Origin: Trachelipus rathkii
Lineage: Eukaryota; Arthropoda; Malacostraca; Isopoda; Trachelipodidae
Assembly (NCBI GenBank): GCA_015478945.1
Contig: JABUQX010126226.1
Span: 1-20,000 of the forward strand
Direction of reading: 5' to 3'
DNA length: 20,000 bases
Numbering within the stretch: the first letter of the stretch is position 1; the number at the start of each line of letters is the position of its first letter. Position numbers and translations under genes: made by a program. Shown in pieces: positions 18,921 to 20,000 of the stretch. Under the pieces are notes generated by a model that did not search any database, was not told the origin of the DNA, and saw only the letters and a program-made list of their open reading frames with translations.

Positions 18921-20000
18921 CGACAAGAATGCCATTCCTTTCACACCCTGCAGTCCAACTGCTGCAAGAGCGATTTGGATCTCTTCTCGATGATCCTCAC
19001 TCCAGAGTCGAGCGTGAGTGACCACAAATTCATCAGTCATGTAATCCACACATTCGATAACCAAGCACTGACGTTTCCTTAGAGTTTAAATATCCCAGGC
19101 AGCATCAGACAATAATTAGATCCATTCTTAATGTATTTTCTATATTTTTAAAACGAAATTTGACAACCCTGATGTACAGACCTTTCTACAGTGACGACCA
19201 CATAGTTTATACAGAGTCGACTTCTATATACTTTGTTTTTAACCCAGTGATGTTTAACTCATGAAGCTTCGCTCGGTCAACTTCAGCCAGCTAGTTATCC
19301 TTATGAGAAGCTACATAGACATCTACTGAACTTTTCCTGATGTCTAAGCCAGCCTCGATCATATCATGTGGTTTTTAAGCAGCTTCAAAGATGATGGCTA
19401 CAGATGTAGTAAATGCGGCCTGAAGTCGTAAATAACACTTACGAATTCTACGGACGTTTAAATTGGCGAAATATCTCTCAGGAAAGCTTATTTTGCCATC
19501 TGTAGAATGCTAAGAATCGCTATCCCGTTCTGTCGGAAATTTGCACTTAAAATACAAAGAATCCTATGCTACAATCCATGCCCTGTAGCCTATCTTCAAA
19601 CTGCTAGAGGCTTTTCTCTATGTTAGAGAAGGTGAAGTTATTTCCCCAAAGGCATTTGGAAATTGAGAAGTCGCTTTAACAGCCACCGCCAAGTACCCCA
19701 TCAGAAGAGTAGAAACCAAAGTATTTAACTTCACTCACGGTCTATCAAGCATCAGTATTCCAAACATTGTTAACGGAAATCTTCCTCAAAAAGTAATAGC
19801 TGGAATTGTAGAGCACGAGGCATATTCAGCATTAAAAAATCTACCATTTAAATTCGCCTTTCACCGTTAGGGGGCTCAGTTTATCATGTGAATGTCAGCA
19901 TAGGACGTGGATTATGAAATGTCGTAATAATTGGCGTACAATCTTACTGTTCACGTGACCTTTCCACGATTGTAAATACCAGCACTGTTTCATGCGGTGA
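18921..20000 (+). pseudogene. major-capsid-like gene (F54H12.2-type), broken, runs off window
   Basis: The N-terminal fragment reads CKSDLDLFSMILTPESS (from about 18966), the family's Lys-Ser-Asp/Glu-Leu-Asp-Leu-Phe segment. NIPGSIRQ and YPYEKLHRHLLNFS (19296 on) follow in the same frame across several stops. After one frame change, 19439-19870 is a single frame with three internal stops and no indel. It includes FKLLEAFLYVREGEVISP, then TATAKYPIRRVETKVFNF and GLSSISIPNIVNGNLPQKVI, a strong match to the C-terminal half of this family, and then a stop at 19868. Family knowledge: these proteins are the double-jelly-roll major capsid proteins of Polintons. The last 130 bp give no clear reading, so the gene is either truncated or continues past the window. 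Confidence 0.82.

Larger units (their letters stand above)
16205..20000 (+). mobile_element. decayed Polinton/Maverick element, partial
   Basis: Five plus-strand genes or gene remnants lie head to tail: chromodomain integrase, penton/minor-capsid-like gene, a 58-codon ORF, a short basic GYGLG gene and an F54H12.2-type major-capsid-like gene. Polintons are large self-synthesising transposons with an adenovirus-like virion gene set and a retroviral-type integrase; adintoviruses are their viral relatives. The left edge is placed at the first recognisable integrase residues; no terminal inverted repeat was identified and AT arrays lie just upstream. The right part runs off the window. DNA polymerase B, ATPase and protease genes are not visible here. 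Confidence 0.8.

Overview
This is an AT-rich, gene-poor stretch of a eukaryotic nuclear genome, most likely from an invertebrate animal. No long open reading frame, bacterial-style operon, rRNA or tRNA is visible. The window is full of (TA)n-type microsatellite arrays and contains one perfect 29-unit (TAA)n run, one complex tandem satellite and the remains of two DNA transposons. The invertebrate (possibly aquatic arthropod) assignment is an inference from microsatellite load and transposon type. Nothing in the window fixes the species.

Layout. 1-1062: almost pure A/T. 1063-6850: unique-looking, gene-free sequence broken by short AT tracts, with an A/C-rich G-free strip, a palindrome and no coding region I can support. 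7351-9605: a probable hAT-superfamily element of the ZBED/SCAND3-like type. Its left end starts CAGTGGCGTA, its right end is a degraded mirror of that, and a wrecked transposase lies on the minus strand. 9607-10009: an AT array abutting its right end. 10713-13380: a satellite of roughly 65-80-bp monomers built round the core TTGACTGGGACAGTCTAGA. Two monomer types are present, and the array runs plus, then minus, then plus. 13381-16200: unique sequence and AT arrays, including the (TAA)29 run.

The most informative region is about 16.2-20.0 kb. Here I read, all on the plus strand and in this order: an integrase with a C-terminal chromodomain, a penton/minor-capsid-like gene, a small 58-codon ORF, a short basic gene with a GYGLG motif near its N-terminus, and a major-capsid-like gene of the C. 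elegans F54H12.2 type running toward the window end. Integrases of the F54H12.3 type next to F54H12.2-type capsid genes mark Polinton/Maverick elements, virus-like transposons related to adintoviruses. The genes are packed head to tail (the second start overlaps the first stop), as in a virion-gene cassette. All four recognised genes carry stops and frame breaks, so the copy looks dead. Only the small 58-codon ORF is unbroken. DNA polymerase B, the FtsK-like ATPase, the protease and the terminal repeats are not seen; they may lie past 20,000 or be lost.

Gene identities come from reading translated fragments against family knowledge, not from database searches. Boundaries of broken genes are approximate.
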